From: Bidens hawaiensis | Lineage: Eukaryota > Streptophyta > Magnoliopsida > Asterales > Asteraceae | DNA length: 64,000 bases | NCBI GenBank assembly: GCA_021521415.1 | Contig: JAIQDT010003563.1 | Location: forward strand, 186,001 to 250,000 | Direction: 5' to 3' | Part shown: positions 10,781 to 22,300 of the stretch, in pieces | How positions within the stretch are numbered: the stretch's first letter is position 1 | Layout: each line of letters opens with the position of its first letter | Translations under genes and position numbers: made by a program | Notes under the pieces: model-generated | What the model was told of the DNA's origin: nothing | The model's input: only the letters and a program-made list of their open reading frames with translations | The model's database searches: none

Positions 10781-11129
10781 TAGGGATGCAAACGAGCCCG
10801 AGCAAGCTACTCGAGCCCAAATCGTTTAAAAGCTCGAAACAAGCTAAGTTTTTTACAGCGAGTCCAAGCCTCAAATAATGCTCGTTTATTTATTGAGTCC
10901 GAGCTCAAGCTTTGTATGGGAAACCCGTTTAGGCTTATTGAGCCATAACATATTTTATCTCTTCTTACTTCTATGTATTGATTCCACACTGTACAACCGA
11001 ACTATGACTTGTTTAAGGCTTTTCTCAAATTGTACAAAAATATGTAAACACTTAAATGAAGCTCTTGTAAAACAAGCCGAGCTCAAGCCTAGTCGAGATC
11101 GGGATCGGCTCAGCTCGTTTACATCCTTA
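10781..11129. mobile_element. hAT-like MITE, AGCTCG-rich family
   Basis: Starts TAGGGATGCAAACGAGCCC and ends GCTCGTTTACATCC. TAGGAG flanks both ends (10775-10780 and 11131-11136). The interior alternates CGAGCTCAAGC-type arms with an AT-rich core. Confidence 0.75.
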
Positions 11130-11138
11130 TTAGGAGCT

Positions 11139-11391
11139 AAGGATGAACAAATGGTATTGAATCGATACAGTACCGGTACCGGCACCGAATCCTGTATTTT
11201 CGGTACCATTTCGTGCCAACCTTTTGAGGTTCTCATAATTGGTATTTTCGGTACCAGCATCATACATATTTTCTCCTTCAAATACCATATACTACTAGTA
11301 CGTAACTTTTCGATCACTTTCAATATCAATATGTATTTTTAACGGTTTTTATAACCTGCACATTAGGTGTCGATACTGAACCCATCTCTAG
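11139..11391. mobile_element. hAT-like MITE, GGTACCG-rich family
   Basis: Starts AAGGATGAACAAATGGTA and ends GAACCCATCTCTAG. Flanked by TAGGAGC at 11131-11137 and 11392-11398. It is inserted directly next to the preceding element and uses the same target sequence. Confidence 0.7.
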
Positions 11392-12070
11392 TAGGAGCAT
11401 TTCGCACGATTAAAACAAATATAGAGTCCTAGTAGCCGACGACTCCTAGAATAATCACATAACCAAGTAGTTAGTTACCAATGTCGTGCTGAAATTAAGG
11501 ACCCTAGGGTCAAATATGCATGACTCTTATTTTATAATTTTAAAACGTCACATCACATCAATCACCTAATTTCTAGACTTATAATATTGTCTATTTTTAA
11601 AAAAATAGAGTTTTCTAGTTTTGTCTCGAGATTCATTTAAATTGTTAAATGTGTATCATAATTTAATTGGGACGAGTAAAAGATAGCCCCTTACGAGTAT
11701 TTTCGTCGGTAATTTAAGAGAAGACACGTGACATCAGACTGTAAGGACGAGTAGTTTAGGAAAAGAAAAATGACGGGCCAAATAATTTAAAGATCAAATT
11801 GTAAGGGACGAGTAGATTTGAAAGAAAAGATAATTAATTTTATTTAGTCAACTTTTTTGAATATTATAATAATTATTTTTACTCGTATTATTCGTCCCAA
11901 CATTTGCTCCCCCCCAAAAAAAAAGTAGTCCTAAGTAGTTTAGTGCTATAAAATAACCATTTCGATAATTTTTCTTATTCTGAAACAGTCATCCCGACTA
12001 TTCCTGTTCCACATATAATTTTTTTTATTAGGGTTTTAGTCGTCACAAGTAGATTTAGGAGACTTCAAAG
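11392..12070. other. Intergenic, no gene seen
   Basis: AT-rich spacer. Diverged repeats around GACGAGTAG (about 11670, 11750, 11810) suggest a small degenerate repeat. No protein-like ORF. Confidence 0.4.
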
Positions 12071-12570
12071 CATGAGTGTAAACGAGCCAAGCCCGAGCTC
12101 GACAAGGCTCGTTTTGCTTACATAAATATCGAGCTCGACTCGTTTCAATCTTTATTTCTAAAGCTCAAGTACGATTGGTTAGTAGTTGTTTCAAGCTTGA
12201 GCACGACTCATTTACTATTTATTAATGAATTTATATATATATTTTTCAAATATAGGTTTATATATAACATAATATATATAATTTGTTTTTGAATTCTCAA
12301 TGAAACGGATTATAATTAAGTGGCAGGTAAGCGGGCAACAAGTTGCGTCGCAATCTCTTTTGAATAACAAACCCAATCATACTAAAAACAAAATTTCAGT
12401 TCAAAATATATATGTATATATTAAAAATTATATAAATGACAAGTTTGCTTAGGCTCGTGAGCCGGCTCAAACTTGGTAAGTGAAGCTCAAAATTGAGCTC
12501 GTTTATTAAACAAACTTATTTTTAGGTTCAAGCTTAACTCAGGGTCATCTAAATTTCACTCGTATATTAA

Positions 12571-12749
12571 GAGGGTGTTTGAGATTCCTTATTTTTACAT
12601 TCTTATAACTTATAACTTAATTAAAAGTTAAAAAGATGTTTGGGTTTGCTTAACATGTGAAATGAAAAGTTTCATAAGTCATAAGGTTGCAACTTATGAC
12701 TTTTTCATAAGTCATAAGGAGGTAAAAATAAGGAATTCCGAACACCACC
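12571..12749. mobile_element. Tourist-like (PIF/Harbinger) MITE with TAA target duplication
   Basis: Inverted ends GGTGTTTGAGATTCCTTATT and AATAAGGAATTCCGAACACC match in most positions. TAA flanks both sides (12568-12570, 12750-12752). The internal arms contain ACTTATGACTTTTTCATAAG. A relative is at 29448-29626. It is nested in the AGCTCG element. Confidence 0.85.
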
Positions 12750-12776
12750 TAAGTTTTTTCACGAGCTAATCTCAAA

Positions 12777-13043
12777 TAGGGCTGTTCAAAAAACTCGAGG
12801 CTCGAGCCCGGGCTCGCTTGATAAAGCTCGAATAAAATTAGCTAAAAAAACTTGATTTGAAACATCCGAGCTGAGTTGGCTCACTTTTGTAACCGAGCCA
12901 AAACCCACTTAGGCTCGGCTCGATCATGGCTTGACCTTAATCTCGTTTAACTTCAAAATCGAGCCAGAGCCTTAGCTAAGTTGCCTCGTTTAATTTCGAG
13001 CCCGAGCTCAAAACCACACTGACTCGACTCGTGAACAACCCTA
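12777..13043. mobile_element. hAT-like MITE with perfect 8-bp TSD, nested
   Basis: Starts TAGGGCTGTTCAAAAAAC and ends GTGAACAACCCTA. Exact ATCTCAAA duplications flank it at 12769-12776 and 13044-13051. The interior has GAGCCCGGGCTCG and GAGCCCGAGCTC arms. Confidence 0.9.
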
Positions 13044-13136
13044 ATCTCAAATAACTCGTGAGCAGCTCGACTAGATTGCACTTTCTAAACCGGTACAAAA
13101 GTCGAAACTCACCTTGCATTCTCAGAATTGTCCCAC

Positions 13137-13144
13137 TATAAATA
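13137..13144 (+). promoter_or_regulatory. TATA box of the ERMP1 gene
   Basis: TATAAATA lies 183 bp before the ERMP1 start codon. It is followed by a pyrimidine-rich leader with a TTC repeat at about 13208-13226, an AAT repeat, and TAGGGTTT near 13283. Transcription should begin near 13170. Confidence 0.65.
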
Positions 13145-13326
13145 CCCGACCATCGATTATCACTTAACACACACAGTTACACTCTTTCATTTCAAATCCC
13201 GCCGGCTTCTTCTTCTTCTTCTTCTTACTTACACTCTCTCGATCTAAATCTCAAATCAATAATAATAATAATAATAATACTTAGGGTTTTAATTTATAAT
13301 AATAATTATTATTACAATTATTATTA

Positions 13327-16300
13327 ATGTTTAGGTTAAGCTCCGGCGATGTAGCCGGATTCAAGCTACTATTAGCCCTAGCGGTTACGTACGGAGCGTT
13401 ATCAATGGTGGCGTATTACGTTATGCAGATGAAGCTTATAACGCCGTTAGGTTTTGATGCTCCGGTGGATCGGTTTTCGGAAGCTAGAGCCGTTGAGCAT
13501 ATTCGTGTGCTGGCGCATGAAATTGACGGCCGTCAGGTATATATTATTATTATTATTATTGTTATATTATCACTCGAATTTGATTAATTGTTTATGTATT
13601 ATTAATGTAGTGTAGATGTGAATTGTTTAGTTATAGGATTGAAGTTGTGTGTTTGGTTGTGGTGGTGTTGAGTTGAAACGGTAGTGTGATTTGATTTACG
13701 GTAAGCTCGAGCTCGGCTCGTTTTGATTTACGAGAGCTCGAGTTTGGCTCGGTTTTTCAAGTTTGACCTTGGCTAAGTTTGTTTTATTTATTAATTGATT
13801 TCTATACATTTTTAATTATTTATATATATATATATATATATATTTTGAAGTTATGTGTTTGTTTGTGGTGTTGTTTAGTTGAATTGGTTGCGTGATTTGA
13901 TTTACAATAAGCTCAAGTTTGGCTTGTTTTATGCTCTTTTTCTAAGCTCGAGTTTGGCTCGTGAGTCGTTTTTCAAGTTTGACCTTGGCTAGGTTTATTT
14001 TATTTATTAATAAATTTCTATAAATTTTTAATTAATTTTATTTTTATATAAATATAATTAATTGTAACTTTTTTATATAGCGCAATATATACTATCTAGT
14101 TATTTTTATCGTAATTTTATTGTATATTATATTTAATATAACTTTTTATATATTTTGTACTCGAATTTGGTTGATTAAACAATGTTATTGTACTGTAGAT
14201 GTGAATTATATATATTATATTTAGGTGACCGATAGTGTGATTTGATTTGATTAAGTTTTGGAAGTTATATTAAGGAATGCATATGCTCGAGCTCAGCTTG
14301 TTTTGATTTATGAGTGGTCGAGAGCTCGAGCTTGAGCTTGGCTAGTTTCGAGCTCCTTCTATAAAGGTCTATCTCGGCTCGTTACTCGTTTTTTCATGTT
14401 TGAGTTCAGCTCGGGCTCGACTCGTTATTTTTTTTTATTAAATAATTTATATATATTTTTAACTTTTAACTAATATCATGTATTTTAATTATATATTTAA
14501 ACATATATATACTATTATAATTTTATATATAGTAAATATTATAATATAAACATATATATTTAACACATTAAATAAAAAATTGTAAATAATAGGCACATTT
14601 AGGTTCACGAGCTAGATCAAACTCGATAAGTGAAGCTCCTGGCTTGAGAACGTTTATCAAACAAACTTATTTTTAAGGTTCGAGCTCTTTAAGCCTGGCT
14701 CAATTTAAGCTTTTAACGAGCCGATCTCAAGAAGCTCACGAGTCTGATCGGCTTGTTTACACCCCTAATGGTTACTGCATTTGATATTAACTGACGGGGC
14801 TGTTAGTTGACCTCCTCTGGAGTTTAGGTACATGTGTGTAAACTTGCCATCATTATTCTAGTTTTGGAACTTTTTGTGTTTTCAAGTCATCAACTTTGTG
14901 TTTTTCTTTCTTTTTTGTTGATAATGATTTTGATTTAAATTGAGAGTGTGTGTGCGTTAGCCTTTCAAAAAAATAAAAAGAAAAAGGATATTCTACATAT
15001 GATTTCACTTGTGAGTAGAGAATGTGTATGTCAGCATATAGGAAGCATAATTTTCACTATTTGACCAATTTATGTCACTGGCCTTGTACAGCTGTCCATA
15101 GTCTAAGAATATTAAGTGATGTATTTTGATGTGAATCCCAGCTGCAAAATCACCAACCACCATAGTCTTTTATCATGCTCATTTAGTATATCTAGTTGAT
15201 GATGTCATACCATATGCTGGGCTACCTCAAATTCATTTAATAAAAAAGAAGAAGAAAAGAAGTCCAGGTTTTAATGCTGAAAGTAAAGAAAGTTTATGTT
15301 TTACACCGGTCACGTCAAATCTTTTTGTTTACGTTTAATACTCAAAACTTATATTCTGAAATAATTTATTACAAAATTTTTGGTCCCCACTGGTGCACAT
15401 GTGGTTTTAGTTGTTATGAGTGATGGAACCAGCTCACCTAGTAACAGTTAACATCCTATGAACATGTAACGTGGGTAGGTAACAATACACCAACCTAAAA
15501 GACATTTTAATTGTATAAAAAATTACGTAATTTATTTGTTTTTAATAGATCTTTTTATGTGATTCATGATAGGAAGGGCGTCAAGGGTTACATGATGCTG
15601 CTAAATATATTAGGACACAATTGGAAATGTTGAAGGATCGCGCTGGATCTAATGTAAGGTTGGTATACAAAGTTACAAACACATGTTTTTTGTTTATTTT
15701 TTCTAGAACAGAACATACAAGTATACATACAACTAATAAATGATTACTTTTTTGTTTTGATTGTTACAGGATTGAAATTGAGGAAAGTATAGTTAACGGG
15801 TCTTTCAATATGATGTTTTTAGGTCACAGCTTATCTCTTGGATACAGGAATCATACAAACATAGTAATGAGGTACTTCAATGTAATGTTTTTTTGGTAAT
15901 TGCATTAGTTAGTGATTTAGTTAGCAATACATGGATTTAACTTTAGCTAATTTGCAGGGTTTCATCATTAGAGTCTAAAGATACAGACCCTGCCATTTTA
16001 TTGAATGCACATTTTGATAGCCCACCTGGTTCACCAGGTGCCAGCGACTGTGGTTCATGTGTTGGTAGGCTTTATTTTCTTACACTTTTTCTTGTTTTCT
16101 ATTCATTTTAAATATCTTATATGATTTCATTATTTTCTCTATTTCTTGCAGCATCGATACTGGAGGTAGCAAGGATGACAATTGATTCAGGTTGGGTGCC
16201 TCCTAAACCTCTTATATTTCTGTTCAATGGTGCAGAAGAACTTTTTATGCTTGTAAGTGATTTATCACTTCACATTTCACTCAATTCTATGTTCTTTATT

Positions 16301-19300
16301 ATTTTAATTATCATTTTCCCTTTTGGTAACTATTAATTTGCTCTTTTCCCAGGGTTCACATGGCTTTATAACAACACATAAATGGCGTAATACAATCGGA
16401 GCTTTCATAAATTTGGAAGCTTCTGGAGCTGGAGGGCTTGGTAAGTAGCTGAAGTCTATTTAGCTTCTAATATGAATATATAAATGGTTTGTGTGTCTTC
16501 TAACAATGTCAACCTTTAAAACTAATAGTACTTTCTTTATATGTCCATGAGAAGTATTCTCCATTTGCATTACATCTTGTACCAAGCAAATGCTATCCGC
16601 TTTTTTCCTTTTAACCTGAATAACTTCATATAACAAATTAAAGTTGGAAAATATATGGATTATATAGCTATTTGGTCTTTTTTAGTGTTAATTTAAATCT
16701 GATTTGATTATTTAAATTAAGTGAGAAATATTAAAATTTTATCTATTGTTTAACTAAGTTTTCTTAATATAATCCCTTTCCGTACAACTATGTTTTGGTG
16801 TAATTATGTTTTCTAGAAATTATAATTATTCTGTTGAAATTACAGATTTTGTCTGCCAATCTGGACCTGGGTCCTGGCCTTCACAAGTCTATGCTCAATC
16901 AGCTATACATCCTATGGGCAATAGTGCAGCACAGGTTATTTTCAGTTCTCTACTGCTTTAATAATAGTTTCAGTTATTTATGTAGATAAAAATTTTTGTT
17001 TTGATTTTTAAATATTTATTATATATTATTTTTTTTAGTTTTGAACTGGTTATGTTAATAATTTTAGTTAAAATAGTTGCAAAAGATAGTGAAATTGTAA
17101 TAATCTGATAATCAAACTACATGAGTGTTTTACAAATTCTGACAGAAGAGTTCATTCTTATGTATGGTTATTTTTTTTAAAAACTTAATATATAACAAAT
17201 GATATCGTCTAGTTATCCACAATGATGTAATTAATGATTTCAGCAGTTATTGTTTTTCCTGATGTTATTCTTAACAATGAGAAAGGTAGGCAAAAAGTTT
17301 CTAAAATAAAGTTTCATACTTAAGGGTAAGTAAGCCATTTTACTTTTTTGCTTATATAATAAGTTTGGTTGCAACTGACTATCCAAAATTGATTATACGA
17401 CACCTTAATAATCAGATAATCGGGCTCAGAATCACTTTATCAAAACTCGAAAAAATCCCGATTATTGCCGTTTAAATCACAATGATCAGATATTAAGTTT
17501 CATAACACACCTTATTGTCAGGATTTTCACTTCCCATAGGCCATATTCAGTATCTATGAAGTTGTTCTTATTTATTAAGTGAACTTATCTTTACTGTTAT
17601 TTGTCTTGCATGCAGGATATTTTTGGCATTGTTCCTGGGGATACTGATTACAGAATGTTTGCCACTGATTTTGGGAGCATTCCTGGACTAGATATTATCT
17701 TTGTGCAACGGGGTTATTTTTACCATACGTCTACTGATTCGGTAGAAAGATTATTGTATGAATTACCACTGCTACTTTGGTACAGTTCACTAATTTACAA
17801 TATTATGACCACTTTATTCATGTAACTTTTCTAATTCATGCACTTTTTTTATTAACTAGACCTGGAAGCATTCAAGCCCGTGGGGATAACTTATTTAGTG
17901 TGGTTAAAGCCTTCACTAACTCATCAAAGCTTCAAAATGCTCACGATCGTGGACTTGCTGAAGAACATGATGATGGACATCCTATGTTTTTTGATTATTT
18001 GTCATGGTTCCTGGTATGTTACAACTAAAACTTTGAGTTGTGCTTTTATCTCTAACATGTCAAATGCTTTCGTTTTTTAAATGGACATACGTTTTATACT
18101 ATTATATTCATATATCTAGATTCTTATTGTAATAATGCTGTTTCTTTGATCAACAAATGAACAACTCATAATTAATGCACTCATTGTTTGTTAAAGAATT
18201 GGACAAAATTTGTTGGCACGCCAATCCTAACTGACCTGTTTTAAAAATAACCCAGTTAAAAACAAAACCTTTTTGAAATGTTAGTCTACACACCCATCTT
18301 ACTTATTATTAAAAATCTGTTGATTTTCTAAAGATTGTTATTTAAAATCAGGTTTACTATTCTAGAAGTCAAGGGATGATATTTCATACTATACCTGTAG
18401 CCATGTATCTACTTATTCCATTTATTCTGCGGTTTCCAAAGCACGGTCTGCTATGCTCGTTTGCTGCATTATTTGACTTCATTAAAGGTAGTGACTTCTA
18501 CATGTTTAAGCAGTTATTATTTTCAGATCTACACAAACATATAAGATTGTCAGTTGATCAATTGTATATTTGATCTGGGCATTGCAGGAACTTTGTTTCA
18601 TGTTATTGGGTTCATTCTCGGAATTATATTCCCGATTATATTTTCTATCTTGAGATTGTTGTTTGCTGGACAGTCAATGAATTGGTGAGGCAGATAATTT
18701 CTTGAAGTTACTAGTTGGTAGAGGTGGCAAAATAGGTGGTTCGTGTAAGGGGGTCAAAACAGGTTGGGTACAGTGCTTGGGTTATTAATCTTTTATGTCA
18801 GTATTTTCTTTCTTTAGTTTTATATAATTACCGTGTCAAACATGATTACAAAATTTAAAGTTTGTCTGTAATACTATAACCTTTCTAGGGTGTGAATTTC
18901 TGACACAACAATGTAACACGAAGTTTGCGAATTTGGGCTTGGAATAAATGTGGTCGGGTCAGTTTTGGATCAAATCTGTGTATTCGTGTTTGGGTTAACT
19001 AAGGTTCATGGGTTGACCTGTTTAACCATTTATTTTTTTGTTATATTTTCTTTATATGTGTTTATGTTATAAATTAAATCGCCTGGGTATCATTTGCCAA
19101 AATTTAGAACTAAAAGGTAATTGATTTATATGTTTTTTTGTTGTAAAATTGTAAATTTAAGGTACCGTATGTGAACAATAAATAATAATAAACATTTTGG
19201 GTTAAACGGGCCGTGTTGGGGTCAACCCGTGAATCGACTTGTTTCACTTTTTCTAATAAAACGGTTTAGGGGAATAGGAGATTCTATGCGTTGAAAGTAA

Positions 19301-22300
19301 ACTTTGGCCAGCTTTCAACTCGTTTCACGCACCCGTTCGACCTTTTTAGTCCATTTATAAAGCTATTTTTTACTCATTGGTCCTTTCAAAACCTGATCTG
19401 AATTAACCCATTCTTTAGTAACTAGGATGAAATTGCCACCTCTACTAATGGGATCTTAGTTTAGAAGTTTTAAATGTTCATCAACGCTTATCTATTTCTG
19501 TTTTCATATCTGATTTATTTTAGTTATTTAATCTGTTCCTAAATGTAGGTTTGCTCATCCTTACTTGGCGTATTTGATGTTTATTCCATGCTCACTTGCT
19601 GGGATGTTATTTCCAAGAGTTTGTTGGAATTTCTTTCATCTCTCTCAAGATCGTTATATTCTCAAATCATCAAAAGAGGTTCGCTTTTTATTATTTTTCA
19701 ATTTATTTATTTTATTATGTTTCTTTCATGAATTATGGTTTACTTATTTAATATTGTTTCACAGGGACTTGTGGAGGAAGCTCGGTATTGGGGTGCATTT
19801 GGCTTATATGTTTCTATCAGTATGGTGTGTATTAATATATTATTACAATTCGTTTTATTCTATGGCATGATTATTTTTTTCAGATTGGTAAAGCTAATAC
19901 AACCTTTTAAAATAGGCTTACTTCTCTTTTGGATTAAGTGGAGGTTTCTTGACTTTGTCATTAGCTGCTTTTATGGTTCCTGCATGGATTTTGTATCGTT
20001 TATCTGTCAAGTATTATGGTACTGAATCACTAAGGTAATACACAGGCTTCTGAATTTCATTTCTGTACTTGTTTTTAAAGGTGGCAATTTTGACCCATTT
20101 CTTTATGCATTGGCCACTTTGGGTTATTTCTTCGCTGTAGATTGTAATATGGAAACAAATTAACGTTAAAAGGAACTGGTCAATCATCCTGACCATCACC
20201 CAATTTGTATTTTTAAAACACTTGTGAAAAAAAGTTTTCCTAACTTTCAACATAAGTCCTCGAACCTTATTTTCGCAGCATTAAATCTCTAGACAGACTT
20301 AACAAAAAATCCCCTTAAAAAACTTCTGTGACTTAATCATGCAAAAAAGGAATTTTATGTTAATCGTAATGTTTTTCAAAGTTGGGGTGCTTAATAATGC
20401 ACAAATGAAGTCTAAGGACTTACACATGCATCAAGTCAACCCAACTGGACTTGTATCAAAAGTTACATGCTCGTTTTTTCTTTAAGTCAGCCATCTATTA
20501 TCAACTTGAATAAACTCAAATGACAGTTGATTTATAGTATTTTTCTACTATATAGTTTAGTAATATTTAGTGCTGGTGTTATGTAGGTTTTATGACTTTG
20601 ATGTCTAACTTGAGTTTGTTTGACAGGTCAGCAGCATTATTAGTTGTACCTTCAATACCTTGCCTTCTGCATTCTGTCTATTTTTCTGGGTTTTTAGCTC
20701 AGTTTTTAATTGAGAAAATGGGTATGATGGGCTCGCTTCCACCTCCTCATGGTTAGTACCAAACAGCCGGCAAATTTATTTTTAATCGTGTACGAACCTG
20801 GTTTCTGCTATATCTGATTCTACTGTTATTTCTCAAAACTAAATTTCATAACTTTGAAACGTTTTTAGGGTAAAAGTATATCTGCTTTTATATATGCCAA
20901 TTGTGGGCTGATCAAAACTTGTATATTTATAGCTATTAGTGTTTCAATTGTTACCACAATTTTTTTTAGAGACGCAAAACTTTTATAAAAAAGGTTTCTT
21001 AGTTTGACCAACTTATTTCCATAGTTACAAATCACCTTATAGAAATAAACTAACTTGTTTAAATAAATTCTTTTTTACAAAAATGTTAAAAAAATAATCT
21101 TAATCTTCTGCAGTTGTTAACTACTGTCTAATCCTTTTGGCCCATTCGCCCAGTTTTTTTGCCAACGCAGACCTTTTTGAGATACAACGCATACAATTCT
21201 ACCATTTAACATGTTAAGCATTTATCCGGAGATTACTGAGATATTGTATTGTTTCAACGTTGGTTACAGGGTATTACATTCCTGATGTTATAGTGGCAGC
21301 AACTATTGGAGCAGTGACTGGTGTGTGTGTGGGACCCATTTTACCAGTTATTGGTAACTGGTTAGCCAGATCATCTATTGTGCAGTTTTTACTGCATACC
21401 AGTGTGATTGCGTTGGCCCTCACATCACAATTTTTTCCATACAGCTACGATGCACCAAAACGTGTCATTCTACAGCATACTGTTGTTACAGCAGGTATAT
21501 AATATATCTTTACTTTAAGAGCTGTCTTTTATTTGTTCTATATGCTGTCTTTCTTTTGTTCTATACTTCGATATGCCCGTTTTACTTCTATATCGATGCA
21601 AACAATAATATTTAAAATTGCACGGGGAAAGTTTCTGTTGGATTTTATTGTTAAAAGATTACTTGGGTTTTGTATATTATTCGCATATATAAGATTATAT
21701 AATATGCTTGATGTTGGTTGCTTGGTTATTGTGAAATAATATTATAAACTAAGTACATTTAAATTTGATTACCATTGTATGTTCTGTTCTTATAACCACT
21801 TTTAATTTCTCTGATTAACAGATTCAGGAAATATTAAAGATACCAGCTATGATTTGTCTGTAGTGGACTCCAATGGATTACCTTACCTTTTCAAACATGC
21901 TCCTGAAGTTGCAAAAGAGCTGCATGTGGATTCAGATTTTTCATTTGAAACGGCTAATCTGTCTGATCGAGAAGATTGGATGGTAAAAAACTTTAAACAG
22001 TAATTTTACTTTTTCAAATTAGTAGTGAAAAAATCGGAAGGTTGAATTTACAATTTTCGGTATGGTAATGGGTTGGGTCAGGTTGCGAATTTTATATCTT
22101 TTAATAATAATCTAATTATTTAAATAAACTCGATTAGAAGATTTTTTTCATTTAAAAATAATTAATGTGCTATACTTGGCAAATTTGTAAAAGTTTACTT
22201 ATTAAGTTAGAAAAACTGGCAATTTTAACCCGTTTGACCCGTTATAGATAAAACATAACATGGTCCAGTTATTGTTTACGTGAATCACTTTTTAATCTTG

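Larger units (their letters stand above)
12072..13084. mobile_element. AGCTCG-rich hAT-like MITE carrying two nested insertions
   Basis: The left end is GAGTGTAAACGAGCCAAGCC and the right end about GAGCAGCTCGACTAGATTGC, joining into one AGCTCG-family element once the two inserts at 12571-12749 and 12777-13043 are removed. Its right end lies about 50 bp before the ERMP1 TATA box. Confidence 0.6.

Noticed and set aside
19884..20034. Earlier acceptor CAG at 19883 for ERMP1 exon 14
   Set aside because: It puts stops in frame; the AATAG acceptor before 19916 restores the conserved [11 protein letters not shown] reading.
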